Assembly: GCA_965199235.1 (NCBI GenBank)
Contig: CBDAQU010000002.1
Coordinates: 310,001 to 374,000 of the forward strand
Length of the DNA stretch: 64,000 nt
Direction: 5' to 3'
Source: BOG-908 sp965199235
Lineage (GTDB): Bacteria > Pseudomonadota > Alphaproteobacteria > Acetobacterales > Acetobacteraceae
Every line of letters starts with the position of its first letter. Within the stretch, counting starts at the first letter, position 1. The notes under the pieces were generated by a model, which saw nothing but the letters and a program-made list of their open reading frames with translations, was not told the DNA's origin and ran no database searches. This document shows, one piece after another, positions 1 to 8,268 of the stretch. The translations under genes and the position numbers were made by a program.

Positions 1-613
1 CCGGCCCTCTGCGCAGCAGGTCGAAACGCACGGTGCCGTCGGACGGGCGGACATAGATCGTCAGCCGACGCCCGGCCGCGTCGCGGTAGTCCATCTGTGC
101 CGTCCTCGCCTGGCTCACCTCCAGCCTGGCGAGCTGGAAGCCGAAATGCCGCAGGTCGGGCGCGCGCACGTTCAGCCCGAGCGCCGCGGCGAGCCGAGCG
201 TTCTGCAGGGCGCCCGCCTCGCCCGCCGGCACGGCCGCCCCCAACCCGGATTCGCGTGCGGCCAGCGCGTCCTGCAATATGCCGCCCCCCTGGCGCCGAA
301 GCAGCGCGGTCCCGGCCCCAGCCGACACCATCAGTGCAAGGCCCGCCGCCACCGCCCGCCGGCGGCTGAGCAGGCCGCGCCTGCGCGTCGCCCCTTCTAT
401 CCTGGCCTGCCACTCCTGCGGCAGCGACTGGGTCATGATCCCCGACAGCGCCTGGCGCAGCGCGTCGCGGTCGGCGCAATAGGCGGCCACGCGTGCGGCC
501 AGGCCGTCATCCCTGCGCAGGATAGCGTCCACCTCCTCCCGTCGAGCCGGATCGAGAGCGCCGTCCACGTAGGCGTGGATCTCGTGCTCGGTCGGAGGCG
601 CCAGCCCGCTCAC
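1..613 (-). CDS. anti-sigma factor, RsiW-like transmembrane regulator (3' end outside window)
   Basis: Partial gene; its C-terminus lies beyond base 1. The start is a GTG that overlaps the stop codon of the sigma gene (GTGA), so the two are translationally coupled. The N-terminal region reads HEIHAYVDGALD and then a helical segment rich in Arg and Ala, as in cytoplasmic anti-sigma domains. After an RRR motif there is one hydrophobic segment near residues 80-100 (AVAAGLALMVSAGAGTALL), followed by an extracytoplasmic part. No CxxC zinc motif is visible. It most likely holds the adjacent ECF sigma factor at the membrane until a signal arrives. Family assignment rests on layout and the HxxxYVDGxLD motif. 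Confidence 0.8.
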   Translation of the reverse strand, partial: MSGLAPPTEHEIHAYVDGALDPARREEVDAILRRDDGLAARVAAYCADRDALRQALSGIMTQSLPQEWQARIEGATRRRGLLSRRRAVAAGLALMVSAGAGTALLRRQGGGILQDALAARESGLGAAVPAGEAGALQNARLAAALGLNVRAPDLRHFGFQLARLEVSQARTAQMDYRDAAGRRLTIYVRPSDGTVRFDLLRRGP

Positions 614-1140
614 GACCGCCGCCTGAACGGCAGGGGTGCAGAAGCTGGCACGCCCTGCTCCTGAAGCGCGCGCAGCTGGTCGCGCGCGCGAGCCAGGCGG
701 GACATCACGGTGCCGACCGGCACGCCCAGCTCTTCGGCGGCCTCGCGGTAGCTCAGCCCTTCGACGCCCACCAGAAGCAGTACCTGGCGATGCTGCTCGC
801 TCAGCAGCGAGGTGGCGCGCAGCACCTCCTGCGCCTCGTGCTGGCGGTCGGGCGGCGCCATGTTGCCTGGGCTGTTCTCGACCATTTCGAGCTGCACGCT
901 TTCACCACGATGCTTCATCCGCCTGCGATTATCGATGAAGATGTTGAACAGGATGGATCGCAGCCATCCGGCCATTCTGTCCTCCCCCTGCAGCGTCTCC
1001 AGCCGGCGCAGGGCACGTTCGATGCAATCCTGCACAAGGTCGTCCGCCGCCGGCGCCGTGCCGGACAGGCCCAATGCGTAGCGCCGCAGCGCGGGCAGCT
1101 GGGCCACCATCGTCCGCCCAAGGCGCGCCCTGTCCATCAC
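610..1140 (-). CDS. ECF-family RNA polymerase sigma factor
   Basis: A 176-residue protein, normal for an extracytoplasmic-function sigma factor. Region 2 spans about residues 15-75 (DDLVQDCIERAL, then GWLRSILFNIFIDNRRR, the -10 recognition helix). Region 4 spans about residues 110-160 (LLVGVEGLSYREAAEELGVP, then GTVMSRLARARDQLR, the -35 recognition helix). The ATG start is followed at once by a second ATG; either is possible. The anti-sigma gene overlaps its stop. The upstream region holds a GGAAT-N16-CGTC motif that would allow autoregulation, and the divergent protease gene carries the same motif, so that protease is a likely target. Confidence 0.92.
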   Translation of the reverse strand: MMDRARLGRTMVAQLPALRRYALGLSGTAPAADDLVQDCIERALRRLETLQGEDRMAGWLRSILFNIFIDNRRRMKHRGESVQLEMVENSPGNMAPPDRQHEAQEVLRATSLLSEQHRQVLLLVGVEGLSYREAAEELGVPVGTVMSRLARARDQLRALQEQGVPASAPLPFRRRS

Positions 1141-1174
1141 ATCCCGTTCCGCCCCCAGCCCGTCGTTATAGAAG

Positions 1175-1199
1175 GACGTCAGGGCGCGCCATTTATTCC
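1175..1199 (-). promoter_or_regulatory. candidate ECF promoter of the sigma/anti-sigma operon
   Basis: On the minus strand GGAAT (1199-1195), a 16-base spacer and CGTC (1178-1175) lie about 35 bases upstream of the sigma start. This matches the general alphaproteobacterial ECF pattern GGAA(C/T)-N16/17-CGT. It is seen directly; its use as a promoter is inferred. Confidence 0.5.
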
Positions 1200-1246
1200 G
1201 CTCCCCAAACCCATCCTTTCAGCCGACATCTTTTCTGCCAATTTGG

Positions 1247-1272
1247 GGAATAACCGCTCGCCCTGCACCGTC
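1247..1272 (+). promoter_or_regulatory. candidate ECF promoter of the S53 protease gene
   Basis: GGAAT (1247-1251), a 17-base spacer and CGTC (1269-1272) lie about 52 bases before the protease ATG. The motif is the same as the one in front of the divergent sigma gene, which suggests one sigma factor serves both. Inferred from sequence only. Confidence 0.5.
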
Positions 1273-1324
1273 CTGTTCCTGCCAGCCCATCGAAGGGTGC
1301 CGGCGGACAAAGGAAGGACCGTTC

Positions 1325-3358
1325 ATGCCTGCCCAACCGACCAGATTCCTGCTCGCGGCAACGACGCTGCTGTGCGGACTGCATGGACTTGCCATCGCAG
1401 CCGACCCCGAGGACGTGTTCGCCTTGCCGGATGCCTCCTCGTTTTCCAACGCAACCGGCGCGCTTCCGGCTGGAACGTCCTTGCGCGTGGTGCTGGCGCT
1501 GAAGCTGCGCGACCAGGCGGGCGCCGAGCAGTTCGTGCGAGACGTCTCACGCCCAGGCTCGGCGCGTTACGGCCAGTATCTCTCGCCGGCCGAGTTCGGC
1601 GCCCGTTTCGGCGCGCGCGCGGAGGATTACGCGGCGCTGACAAGCTGGGCCGGCGCGCACGGCCTGCAGCTCGGCGCCAGAACAACCAGCCGCACGACGC
1701 TGTCGGTTCGCGGCGACGCCGCGACCATCGAGCGGCTGTTCTCCACCAGGATGGCGGGCTACCGGACGAAGGATGGCCAGACCGCCTACGCGCCGCTGGT
1801 CGCACCCAGCCTTCCGCGGGAGCTGGCCGGCCACGTCTCCTCGGTGATCGGCCTGGCCAGCGCCAGGCAGTATGCGCCGCTGATCAAGCATGCCGAGCTG
1901 CGCGGGGTGCATCCGCTTTCCGCCGGCGGCACGGGCGTGGGCGGCGCCTACAGCCCGAAAGACTTCCGCACCGCCTACGACGTGCCGGCCCAGCCGACGC
2001 AGGCACCGACCGAGACGGTGGCGGTGTTCGAGCAGGGCGGCTTCGCGCCCGGCGACATCGACACCTTCGCCAAGCGCTACGGCCTGCCGCAGCCGCCGGT
2101 GACCCTGCGCGCGGTCAACGGATCGGGCACCGGCATCGGCAACGCCGACGTGGCGCTGGAGGCGGTGCTGGACATCGACACGATCCTGGGCGTCAACCCG
2201 GCGGTCAAGCAGATCGTGGTCTACGAGGACGGCGTCGACCCGTTTCCGGTCGCACTCCTCGACGGCCTGTCGGCGATGGCCGACGACGATACGGCGAAGA
2301 CCATCAGCATTTCCTACGGCGAAGCCGAAGCGCTGATCGGGCGCGCGGCGGCCAAGGCAGAGCATGCCGTGCTGCTGCAGATGGCGGCACAGGGGCAGAC
2401 GGTCTATGCGAGCGCGGGCGACAGCGGCGCCTACCTGATCACCAAGAACTCGGTCACGCTGGCGGTGAACGACCCCGCATCGCAGCCCAAGGTGACCGCG
2501 GTCGGCGGCACCACGCTGTTCACCGGGTTCGGCTCCACCTACACCCTCGAGGATGCGTGGAACTCGCTCGGCGCAGGGGCCTTCGGCGGGGCGACCGGCG
2601 GCGGCGTCAGCACGTTCTGGCAGATACCCGACTATCAGGTGTCGGAGAGCAACTCCGTCTTCGCCAACGCGGGCGGGTCCAGCACCAACCGAAACGTGCC
2701 CGACGTGACGGCCGATGGCGACGTGGACACCGGCGCGTCGCTCTACTCGCGCGCCAATGGCGGCTGGCTGATCGCCGGCGGCACCAGCCTGTCCGCGCCG
2801 CTCTGGGCAGGGTTCAGCTCCATCCTGAACGCGACGCGAACCGGCGTCGGGCTGCCTGGGCTGGGGTTCTTCAACCCGATGATCTACACGCTGGGCCTGA
2901 CCGGCTTCGGCATCCACGACATCGTCAACGGATCGAACGGAAACCCCAACGACTTCGTGGGCCAGCCAGGGCTCGCCGGCTACTTCGCGGCGAGCGGGCC
3001 GGACAACGTCAGCGGCACCGGCTCCTTCGACGGACGGCTCTATTTGGGCAATCTGCTCGCACAGAACCTGCTGGGCGACGGCAGCGGCCCGCCCTCGCGC
3101 ATAGCGGCGCCGACAGCCACCCCGGCCTCCAACAGCGTCGCGCTGAGCTGGGACGCGGCCCAACGCGACCTGGGCTACCTGGTCGAAGTCTACCCGACCG
3201 CCAACCCGGCCGCGGTGACGTTCGCAGCCACCCAGGCGCTCAGTGCGACCGTGACCGGGCTGACGGCAAACACGCCCTACACCGCGGTCGTGCTGCCCAC
3301 GAACAAGTACGGCGAGTCGGAAAGCCGCGCCACGCAGTTCACCACCGCGGCCCGGTAG
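1325..3358 (+). CDS. secreted S53 (sedolisin/kumamolisin-type) serine-carboxyl peptidase
   Basis: 677 residues. A signal peptide (FLLAATTLLCGLHGLAIA) is followed by a pro-kumamolisin activation domain to about residue 190, then the S53 catalytic domain to about residue 560. The family's catalytic residues are visible: Glu279 and Asp283 in ALEAVLDID, Asp366 in SAGDSGAY, and Ser488 in GGTSLSAP. The last 90 residues (from about 585) look like a fibronectin type III domain (VALSWDAAQ, YLVEVYPT, VTGLTANTPYT). S53 enzymes are usually active at acid pH and self-process. The gene is divergent from an ECF sigma/anti-sigma pair and likely controlled by it. Its substrate is unknown. Confidence 0.9.
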   Translation: MPAQPTRFLLAATTLLCGLHGLAIAADPEDVFALPDASSFSNATGALPAGTSLRVVLALKLRDQAGAEQFVRDVSRPGSARYGQYLSPAEFGARFGARAEDYAALTSWAGAHGLQLGARTTSRTTLSVRGDAATIERLFSTRMAGYRTKDGQTAYAPLVAPSLPRELAGHVSSVIGLASARQYAPLIKHAELRGVHPLSAGGTGVGGAYSPKDFRTAYDVPAQPTQAPTETVAVFEQGGFAPGDIDTFAKRYGLPQPPVTLRAVNGSGTGIGNADVALEAVLDIDTILGVNPAVKQIVVYEDGVDPFPVALLDGLSAMADDDTAKTISISYGEAEALIGRAAAKAEHAVLLQMAAQGQTVYASAGDSGAYLITKNSVTLAVNDPASQPKVTAVGGTTLFTGFGSTYTLEDAWNSLGAGAFGGATGGGVSTFWQIPDYQVSESNSVFANAGGSSTNRNVPDVTADGDVDTGASLYSRANGGWLIAGGTSLSAPLWAGFSSILNATRTGVGLPGLGFFNPMIYTLGLTGFGIHDIVNGSNGNPNDFVGQPGLAGYFAASGPDNVSGTGSFDGRLYLGNLLAQNLLGDGSGPPSRIAAPTATPASNSVALSWDAAQRDLGYLVEVYPTANPAAVTFAATQALSATVTGLTANTPYTAVVLPTNKYGESESRATQFTTAAR

Positions 3359-3373
3359 GTTGCCTTAGAAAGG

Positions 3374-3430
3374 TTGGGGGACGCTGTCCCCCAACCCCCC
3401 TGCCGGGGTCAGGGACCCCAGACCTCCATT
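3374..3430. repeat. type III double-hairpin repeat, probable bidirectional terminator
   Basis: A perfect 9-bp stem (TTGGGGGAC at 3374-3382 with GTCCCCCAA at 3386-3394) is followed by a second hairpin (GGGGTC-AGG-GACCCC). It lies between the converging S53 and glmS genes. Related copies occur near 44606 and 60858, so it is also a dispersed repeat. Confidence 0.65.
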
Positions 3431-3437
3431 CCTTTGA

Positions 3438-3549
3438 GAGCAATGCCACGCAGACTGGAATAGTCGGGGCGACAAACTGCTCGCCAAGACGAGGGCTATA
3501 CCGGTTCACGTGCTCCTGCTCGCGGACACTCTGCGTGGAACCGGTCCAG
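3438..3549 (+). repeat. type I dispersed repeat, copy 1
   Basis: Begins GAGCAATGCCACG and ends in ACCGGTCCAG, with two hairpin halves joined by a GCTCGCCAAGAC linker. It directly follows the type III repeat and ends 4 bases before the glmS stop codon. The same unit recurs at 16179, 17506, 44119, 53363, 54797 and 63548. Confidence 0.7.
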
Positions 3550-3553
3550 GCGC

Positions 3554-5380
3554 TTATTCTACGGTCACCGACTTGGCCAGGTTTCTTGGCTGGTCGACGT
3601 CGGTGCCGCGCAGGATGGCGACGTGGTAGGCGAGCAGTTGCACGGGGATGCTGTAGAGCAGCGGGGCGGCGAAGGGGTGCACGTCCGGCATGACCAGGGT
3701 GTCCACCGCGATGTGCCGCAGCCTTGCCGCGCCAGCAGCGTCGCTCAGCAGGATGATCTGGCCGCCGCGCGCGTGCGCCTCCTGCAGGTTGCTGGCGGTC
3801 TTCTCGAACAGCGGGCCGCTGGGAGCGATGCCGATGATCGGCACCGTGCGGTCGATCAGAGCGATAGGGCCGTGCTTCATCTCGCCGGCAGCGTAGCCCT
3901 CCGCGTGGATGTAGCTGATCTCCTTGAGTTTGAGCGCGCCTTCCATGGCGATGGGGTAGCAACTGCCGCGGCCGAGATAGAGCACGTCGCGGGCCTCGGC
4001 GACGGTGGCGGCGATGCGCTGCACGGCTTCATCGCTATGGGCGAGAATCTCCGCTGCATGGCCGGGCACCTTCAATAAAGCGTCGGTCAGTTCGACCTCG
4101 CGGGCGCAGTCCATGGTGCCGCGGGCGCGGGCCAGCGCGATGGCCAGGCAGGCGAGCACGGAGAGCTGGGCGGTGAACGCCTTGGTGCTGGCGACGCCGA
4201 TCTCAGGGCCGGCCACCGTGTCGAGCACGGCGTCGCTCTCGCGCGCCATGGTGCTTTCGGCCACGTTGAGCACCGAAAGAATCGTCTGGCCGCCGGACCT
4301 CATCGTGCGCAGGGCGGCCAGCGTATCGGCCGTTTCGCCGGACTGGCTGATCAGCAGGCCGGCACCGCCCGCAACCATAGGCGGCTCGCGGTAGCGGAAC
4401 TCGCTGGCGACATCGGCATCGACGGGGATGCGCGCCAAGGTCTCGATCCAGTTGCGGCCGACCAGGCCCGCGTAATAGGCCGATCCGCAGGCGGCCATCG
4501 TGAGTCGCGGCACGGTGGCCAGATCGAAGCCCAGCTCCGGGAGCACGACCGCGCGGGTGCCTGGATCGACCATGCGGTGCAGGCTGTCGCCGATCACCGC
4601 GGGGTGCTCGTGCAGCTCCTTTTCCATGAAGTGGCGGAACGGGCCGCGGCCGATGGCCGCGCCCGACAGGGCCGTACGTTTGACCTCGCGCGTGACGGGG
4701 TTGCCGGCGGTGTCGAAGACGCGCGCGTCCTCGCGGGTGAGCACGGTCCAGTCGCCGTCGCGCAGATAGGCGATCCGGCTGGTCATCGGCGCCAGGGCCA
4801 GCGCATCGGAGCCGAGATACATCTCGCCCTCGCCGTAGCCGACGGCCAGCGGCGCGCCGTGCTGGGCGCCGATGATCAGCTCGTGGTGGCCGGCGAACAG
4901 CAGGGCCAGCGCGTAGGCGCCCTCCAGCCGGGCAAAGGCGGTGCGGGCGGCTTCGGCGGGCGTCGCACCCTGGGCGAGCAGGTGATCGACGAGCTGGGCC
5001 ACGGTTTCGGTGTCCGTCTCGGTCTCGAAGACCTGGCCTTGCTTCTCGAGTTCGGCGCGCAGCTCCGAAAAATTCTCGATGATGCCGTTATGGACCACCG
5101 AGACGCGCGCCGTGCCGTGCGGGTGGGCGTTGCCCTCGGTCGGCGCGCCATGCGTCGCCCAGCGCGTGTGGCCGATGCCGGTGGTGCCGTGCATGGGCAT
5201 CTTGGCCAGGCTGTCGGCCAGGTTCGCGAGCTTCCCCTGGGCGCGCCGCCGGTCGATATGGCCGTTGACCAGGGTGGCGATGCCGGCGCTGTCGTAGCCG
5301 CGGTATTCGAGGCGCCGCAGCCCTTCCAGCAGCATGGGGGCGGCCTGTTCGCGCCCGATCACGCCTACTATTCCGCACAT
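3554..5380 (-). CDS. glmS: glutamine-fructose-6-phosphate aminotransferase (isomerizing)
   Basis: 608 residues, the usual length for GlmS. It makes glucosamine-6-phosphate from fructose-6-phosphate and glutamine, the entry step to UDP-GlcNAc for peptidoglycan and LPS. The N-terminus is MCGIVGVIG; Cys2 becomes the N-terminal nucleophile of the glutaminase domain after Met removal. Further glutaminase motifs are GIGHTRWATHG and VVHNGIIENF. Two SIS sugar-isomerase domains follow (SGETADTLAALR in the first, LGRGSCYPIAMEGALKLKE in the second), and the C-terminus PRNLAKSVTVE is typical. It is the last gene of glmU-lipoprotein-glmS, 28 bases after the small gene. Confidence 0.98.
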   Translation of the reverse strand: MCGIVGVIGREQAAPMLLEGLRRLEYRGYDSAGIATLVNGHIDRRRAQGKLANLADSLAKMPMHGTTGIGHTRWATHGAPTEGNAHPHGTARVSVVHNGIIENFSELRAELEKQGQVFETETDTETVAQLVDHLLAQGATPAEAARTAFARLEGAYALALLFAGHHELIIGAQHGAPLAVGYGEGEMYLGSDALALAPMTSRIAYLRDGDWTVLTREDARVFDTAGNPVTREVKRTALSGAAIGRGPFRHFMEKELHEHPAVIGDSLHRMVDPGTRAVVLPELGFDLATVPRLTMAACGSAYYAGLVGRNWIETLARIPVDADVASEFRYREPPMVAGGAGLLISQSGETADTLAALRTMRSGGQTILSVLNVAESTMARESDAVLDTVAGPEIGVASTKAFTAQLSVLACLAIALARARGTMDCAREVELTDALLKVPGHAAEILAHSDEAVQRIAATVAEARDVLYLGRGSCYPIAMEGALKLKEISYIHAEGYAAGEMKHGPIALIDRTVPIIGIAPSGPLFEKTASNLQEAHARGGQIILLSDAAGAARLRHIAVDTLVMPDVHPFAAPLLYSIPVQLLAYHVAILRGTDVDQPRNLAKSVTVE

Positions 5381-5408
5381 AATTCAGCTCCGAACGATGT
5401 ATCGAGCG

Positions 5409-5774
5409 TCAATACTTGCCGCACTTCTGGGACAGCCAGTTGGTCAAATCGCATTTGTGTCTATCGCAGCTCGCTGTCAGTTCACGTGAAATGATGACTG
5501 GATGAGGCCAAGAACATGCCTCTCCATCGAAGACCACCCTCACGGGGCTGCCGTCCACGGTTTGGATCGTTATGGGAAGCCCCGTTCTGATACCCATCGT
5601 GGACCACGCTCCACCAGGCTGAATAACAACTGCCTCATTTGGACCCAACTTCTTGATCCACATTTTTAACGGATGGTCGCTTTCATTTACGACCAGCGCG
5701 GAAATAGGATCGCAGGCCATTAGGCAGATTATGACGACAGTCACGGGCAAGACTGGCCCAGAAAATCGTCTCAC
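5409..5774 (-). CDS. small predicted lipoprotein between glmU and glmS
   Basis: 121 residues, not recognised. The N-terminus has a basic start, a hydrophobic stretch (VLPVTVVIICLMAC) and a lipobox-like LMAC with Cys21, so a lipoprotein is likely. Six further cysteines, mostly near the C-terminus, could form disulphides in the periplasm. The start is a GTG that overlaps the glmU stop (GTGA), giving tight coupling. The region is clearly less GC-rich than the flanking genes, which may mean recent acquisition or weak constraint. No function is proposed. Confidence 0.7.
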   Translation of the reverse strand: MRRFSGPVLPVTVVIICLMACDPISALVVNESDHPLKMWIKKLGPNEAVVIQPGGAWSTMGIRTGLPITIQTVDGSPVRVVFDGEACSWPHPVIISRELTASCDRHKCDLTNWLSQKCGKY

Positions 5775-7126
5775 AATTTACCTTTTGCTTTCGACGCCCT
5801 TAATCGAAACAGGCGTGCTTGCCCGACTGAATTACTCTGTCGCGCCCGCCCGAATGCCATCGCGTCCGCCTCTACATCCTCCGTGATAACGCTGCCCGCC
5901 GCCACGAACGCCCCGTCACCCAACGCTACAGGTGCGACCAGCACCGAATCAGACCCCACGAACACCCGCTCCCCGATCGTAGTCCGGTGTTTGTTAAAAC
6001 CGTCGTAATTGCAGGTGATGGTGCCGGCGCCGATGTTCGTCCCGGCGCCGATGGCGGCGTCGCCGAGATAGCTCAGGTGGTTCGCTTTTGCGCCGGCGCC
6101 GAGCGTCGTCGCCTTCAGCTCGACGAAATTGCCGACATGCGCGCCCTGCCCCACCACCGTGCCGGGGCGCAGCCTTGCGTAGGGGCCGATCACCGCGCCG
6201 GCCTGCACGTCGCAGCCTTCCAGGTAGCTGAAGGCGCGAATTTCGGCCGGTCCGTCGACCCGCACGCCGGGCGCAAAGATCACGTGGGGACCGACCACGG
6301 TGTCGGGGCCGAGCTGGGTGTCGTGGCTGAAGAAGACGGTTTCAGGCGCGGTCAGGGTGGCGCCGCCCTCCATGGCGCGGGCGCGCAGGCGGTGCTGGAC
6401 CACGGCCTCGGCGGCGGCCAGTTCGGCGCGCGAGTTGATGCCGCGCAGCTCCGCCTCGTCGGCCTCCACGGCGACCACGCGGGCGCCATCCGCCACGGCC
6501 AGGCGCACCAGGTCGGTCAGGTAGTACTCGCCCTTCGCGTTGTCCGGCGTGATCTGCCTCAGCCAGCCGAGCAGCCGGTCGGCCGGGCCGCACAGCGCGC
6601 CGGCGTTGCACAGGGGGATGGCCCGCTCCGCCTCGGTCGCGTCCGCCCATTCGACGATGCGGGTGACGGTCGGGCCATGTTCGGCGTGCTCCACGACCAG
6701 GCGGCCGTAGCGCGCCGGGTCGGCCGGGCGCATCGCCATCAGGGCCAGGCCGGCGCCGCTCGACTGGCGCTCCGCCACCAGCCGGCGCAGCGTGCCGGCT
6801 TCGATCAGCGGGTTGTCGGCGAACAGGATCGCCACCTCGCCCGTGCCGAAACCGTGCGACGCGCACAGGGCGGCGTGGGCGGTGCCGAGGCGGTCGTGCT
6901 GGATCGCGGTCGGGTGGGGTGATGCGATGCGCACCAGGCTGTCCATCTCCGGACCGACCACCACGGTGATGGCGCCGAAGACCTGCTCGGCGGCGGCCAG
7001 CAGGTGGCGCAGCATCGGCCGGCCGGCGATCGGGTGGGCGGCCTTGGGGAGGGAGGATTTCATGCGGGTGCCGAGACCTGCGGCCAGGATGACGGCGCGG
7101 GCGGTCTGGCCTGTGTGCTCCTGCAT
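5771..7126 (-). CDS. glmU: bifunctional UDP-N-acetylglucosamine pyrophosphorylase / glucosamine-1-phosphate N-acetyltransferase
   Basis: 451 residues, the expected size. The N-terminal uridylyltransferase domain carries LAAGLGTRMKSSLPK (nucleotide loop) and FADNPLI. The C-terminal half is a left-handed beta-helix acetyltransferase (GPYARLRPGTVVGQGAHVGN, LSYLGDAAIGAGTNIGAG, TITCNYDGFNKHRT). It acetylates GlcN-1-P and then forms UDP-GlcNAc. It heads an operon with the small lipoprotein and glmS, so the first and last steps of UDP-GlcNAc synthesis are co-transcribed. It is divergent from the epimerase gene. Confidence 0.97.
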   Translation of the reverse strand: MQEHTGQTARAVILAAGLGTRMKSSLPKAAHPIAGRPMLRHLLAAAEQVFGAITVVVGPEMDSLVRIASPHPTAIQHDRLGTAHAALCASHGFGTGEVAILFADNPLIEAGTLRRLVAERQSSGAGLALMAMRPADPARYGRLVVEHAEHGPTVTRIVEWADATEAERAIPLCNAGALCGPADRLLGWLRQITPDNAKGEYYLTDLVRLAVADGARVVAVEADEAELRGINSRAELAAAEAVVQHRLRARAMEGGATLTAPETVFFSHDTQLGPDTVVGPHVIFAPGVRVDGPAEIRAFSYLEGCDVQAGAVIGPYARLRPGTVVGQGAHVGNFVELKATTLGAGAKANHLSYLGDAAIGAGTNIGAGTITCNYDGFNKHRTTIGERVFVGSDSVLVAPVALGDGAFVAAGSVITEDVEADAMAFGRARQSNSVGQARLFRLRASKAKGKL

Positions 7127-7231
7127 GCGCCGCTTCTACCGGGCGGGCCGCATGCCGGTAAAGCGCGCCATGACGCAAGTTTGATGTCGGGGCATTTCAT
7201 CTCCGGGCCGTCACGCCCCGAGGCCGACGGC

Positions 7232-8146
7232 ATGCCGGTAATCCTCGTCACCGGCGGCGCCGGCTTCATCGGCTCCCACCTGACCGACGCGCTGCTGGCG
7301 GCCGGCCACCGGGTGCGCGTGCTGGACGATTTTTCCACCGGCCAGCGCCGCAACCTCGATCCAAGCGCGCAGGTTCTCACGGGCGACGTGTGCGACGCGT
7401 CGGCGGTGGCGCAGGCGCTGGACGGGGCGGATGGATGCTTCCATCTGGCCGCGATCGCATCGGTCGCGCGCGGCAACGAGGATTGGGCGGGCACCCACCG
7501 GGTGAACCTGACCGGCAGCATCACCGTGCTCGATGCCTGCCGCGCGCGGCGCGTGCCGGTGGTCTATGCGTCTTCGGCCGCGGTGTACGGCGATGTCGGC
7601 GACGCGGTGGCGCATGAGGGGCTGGTCCCGGCGCCGCGCACGGCGTACGGCGCGGACAAATACGGGTGCGAGCTGCACGCGGCCGTGGGCTGGGGCGTGC
7701 ACGGCGTGCCGAGTTTCGGGCTGCGCCTGTTCAACGTCTACGGCCCGCGGCAGGACCCGGGCTCGCCGTATAGCGGGGTGATCTCCATCTTCGCCGACCG
7801 CTGCGCGCGCGGCGCCGCGGTGAGGGTGCACGGGGATGGCGGGCAGGTCAGGGATTTCATCTACGTGGCCGACGTGGTGGCACACCTGCTGGCGGCGATG
7901 GCGCATGTGTCGGCCGAGCCGGGCGCGTTCGTTTGCAACGTGTGCACAGGGCGGGAAACCTCGGTGCTCGCCTTGGCCGAAACGCTGGCCGGCCTGTGCA
8001 GGACCAATGCCGCCGTCCTGCACGGCCCGCCCCGGGCAGGCGACATCAGGCGGTCGGTGGGCTCGCCGGAGCGCGCGCGAACCATGCTGGGGTTGTCCGC
8101 CTCGACCACGCTCGATGCGGGCCTGAAAGCCACACTGGCGGTGTGA
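7232..8146 (+). CDS. NAD-dependent epimerase/dehydratase (UDP-glucose 4-epimerase-like extended SDR)
   Basis: 304 residues from the chosen ATG (MPVILVTGGAGFIGSHL), which puts the Rossmann TGGAGFIG motif at the very start as in the family. An in-frame ATG at 7184 would add 16 residues without homologous character. The catalytic YxxxK is visible as YGADK after a conserved YASSAAVYGD segment, and RLFNVYGPRQDP is the usual substrate-loop motif. Likely substrates are UDP-hexoses or UDP-N-acetylhexosamines; the exact sugar cannot be read. A hairpin with a T-run follows the gene. Confidence 0.85.
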   Translation: MPVILVTGGAGFIGSHLTDALLAAGHRVRVLDDFSTGQRRNLDPSAQVLTGDVCDASAVAQALDGADGCFHLAAIASVARGNEDWAGTHRVNLTGSITVLDACRARRVPVVYASSAAVYGDVGDAVAHEGLVPAPRTAYGADKYGCELHAAVGWGVHGVPSFGLRLFNVYGPRQDPGSPYSGVISIFADRCARGAAVRVHGDGGQVRDFIYVADVVAHLLAAMAHVSAEPGAFVCNVCTGRETSVLALAETLAGLCRTNAAVLHGPPRAGDIRRSVGSPERARTMLGLSASTTLDAGLKATLAV

Positions 8147-8179
8147 ACCGTCCGTTGCCGGACGTTATCGGGGGGAGCC

Positions 8180-8203
8180 AGGGCTGCGGCCCTCCTCTTT
8201 TTT
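8180..8203 (+). terminator. Rho-independent terminator after the epimerase gene
   Basis: AGGGC-TGCG-GCCCT stem-loop (8180-8193) followed by CCTC and six T residues. It separates the epimerase from the OmpA-like gene. Confidence 0.7.
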
Positions 8204-8268
8204 GCTTCCGCCCCTATCCTGCGGCCGGGCTTGGACATAAGAGCCGGGTTCCCGAGACGGAGACGAAC

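Noticed and set aside
790..3693. Very long open frame on the plus strand across the sigma and S53 genes, and many other long antisense frames
   Set aside because: In high-GC DNA, frames opposite to or offset from real genes stay open by codon bias. Their translations are rich in Arg, Ala and Gly without motifs.
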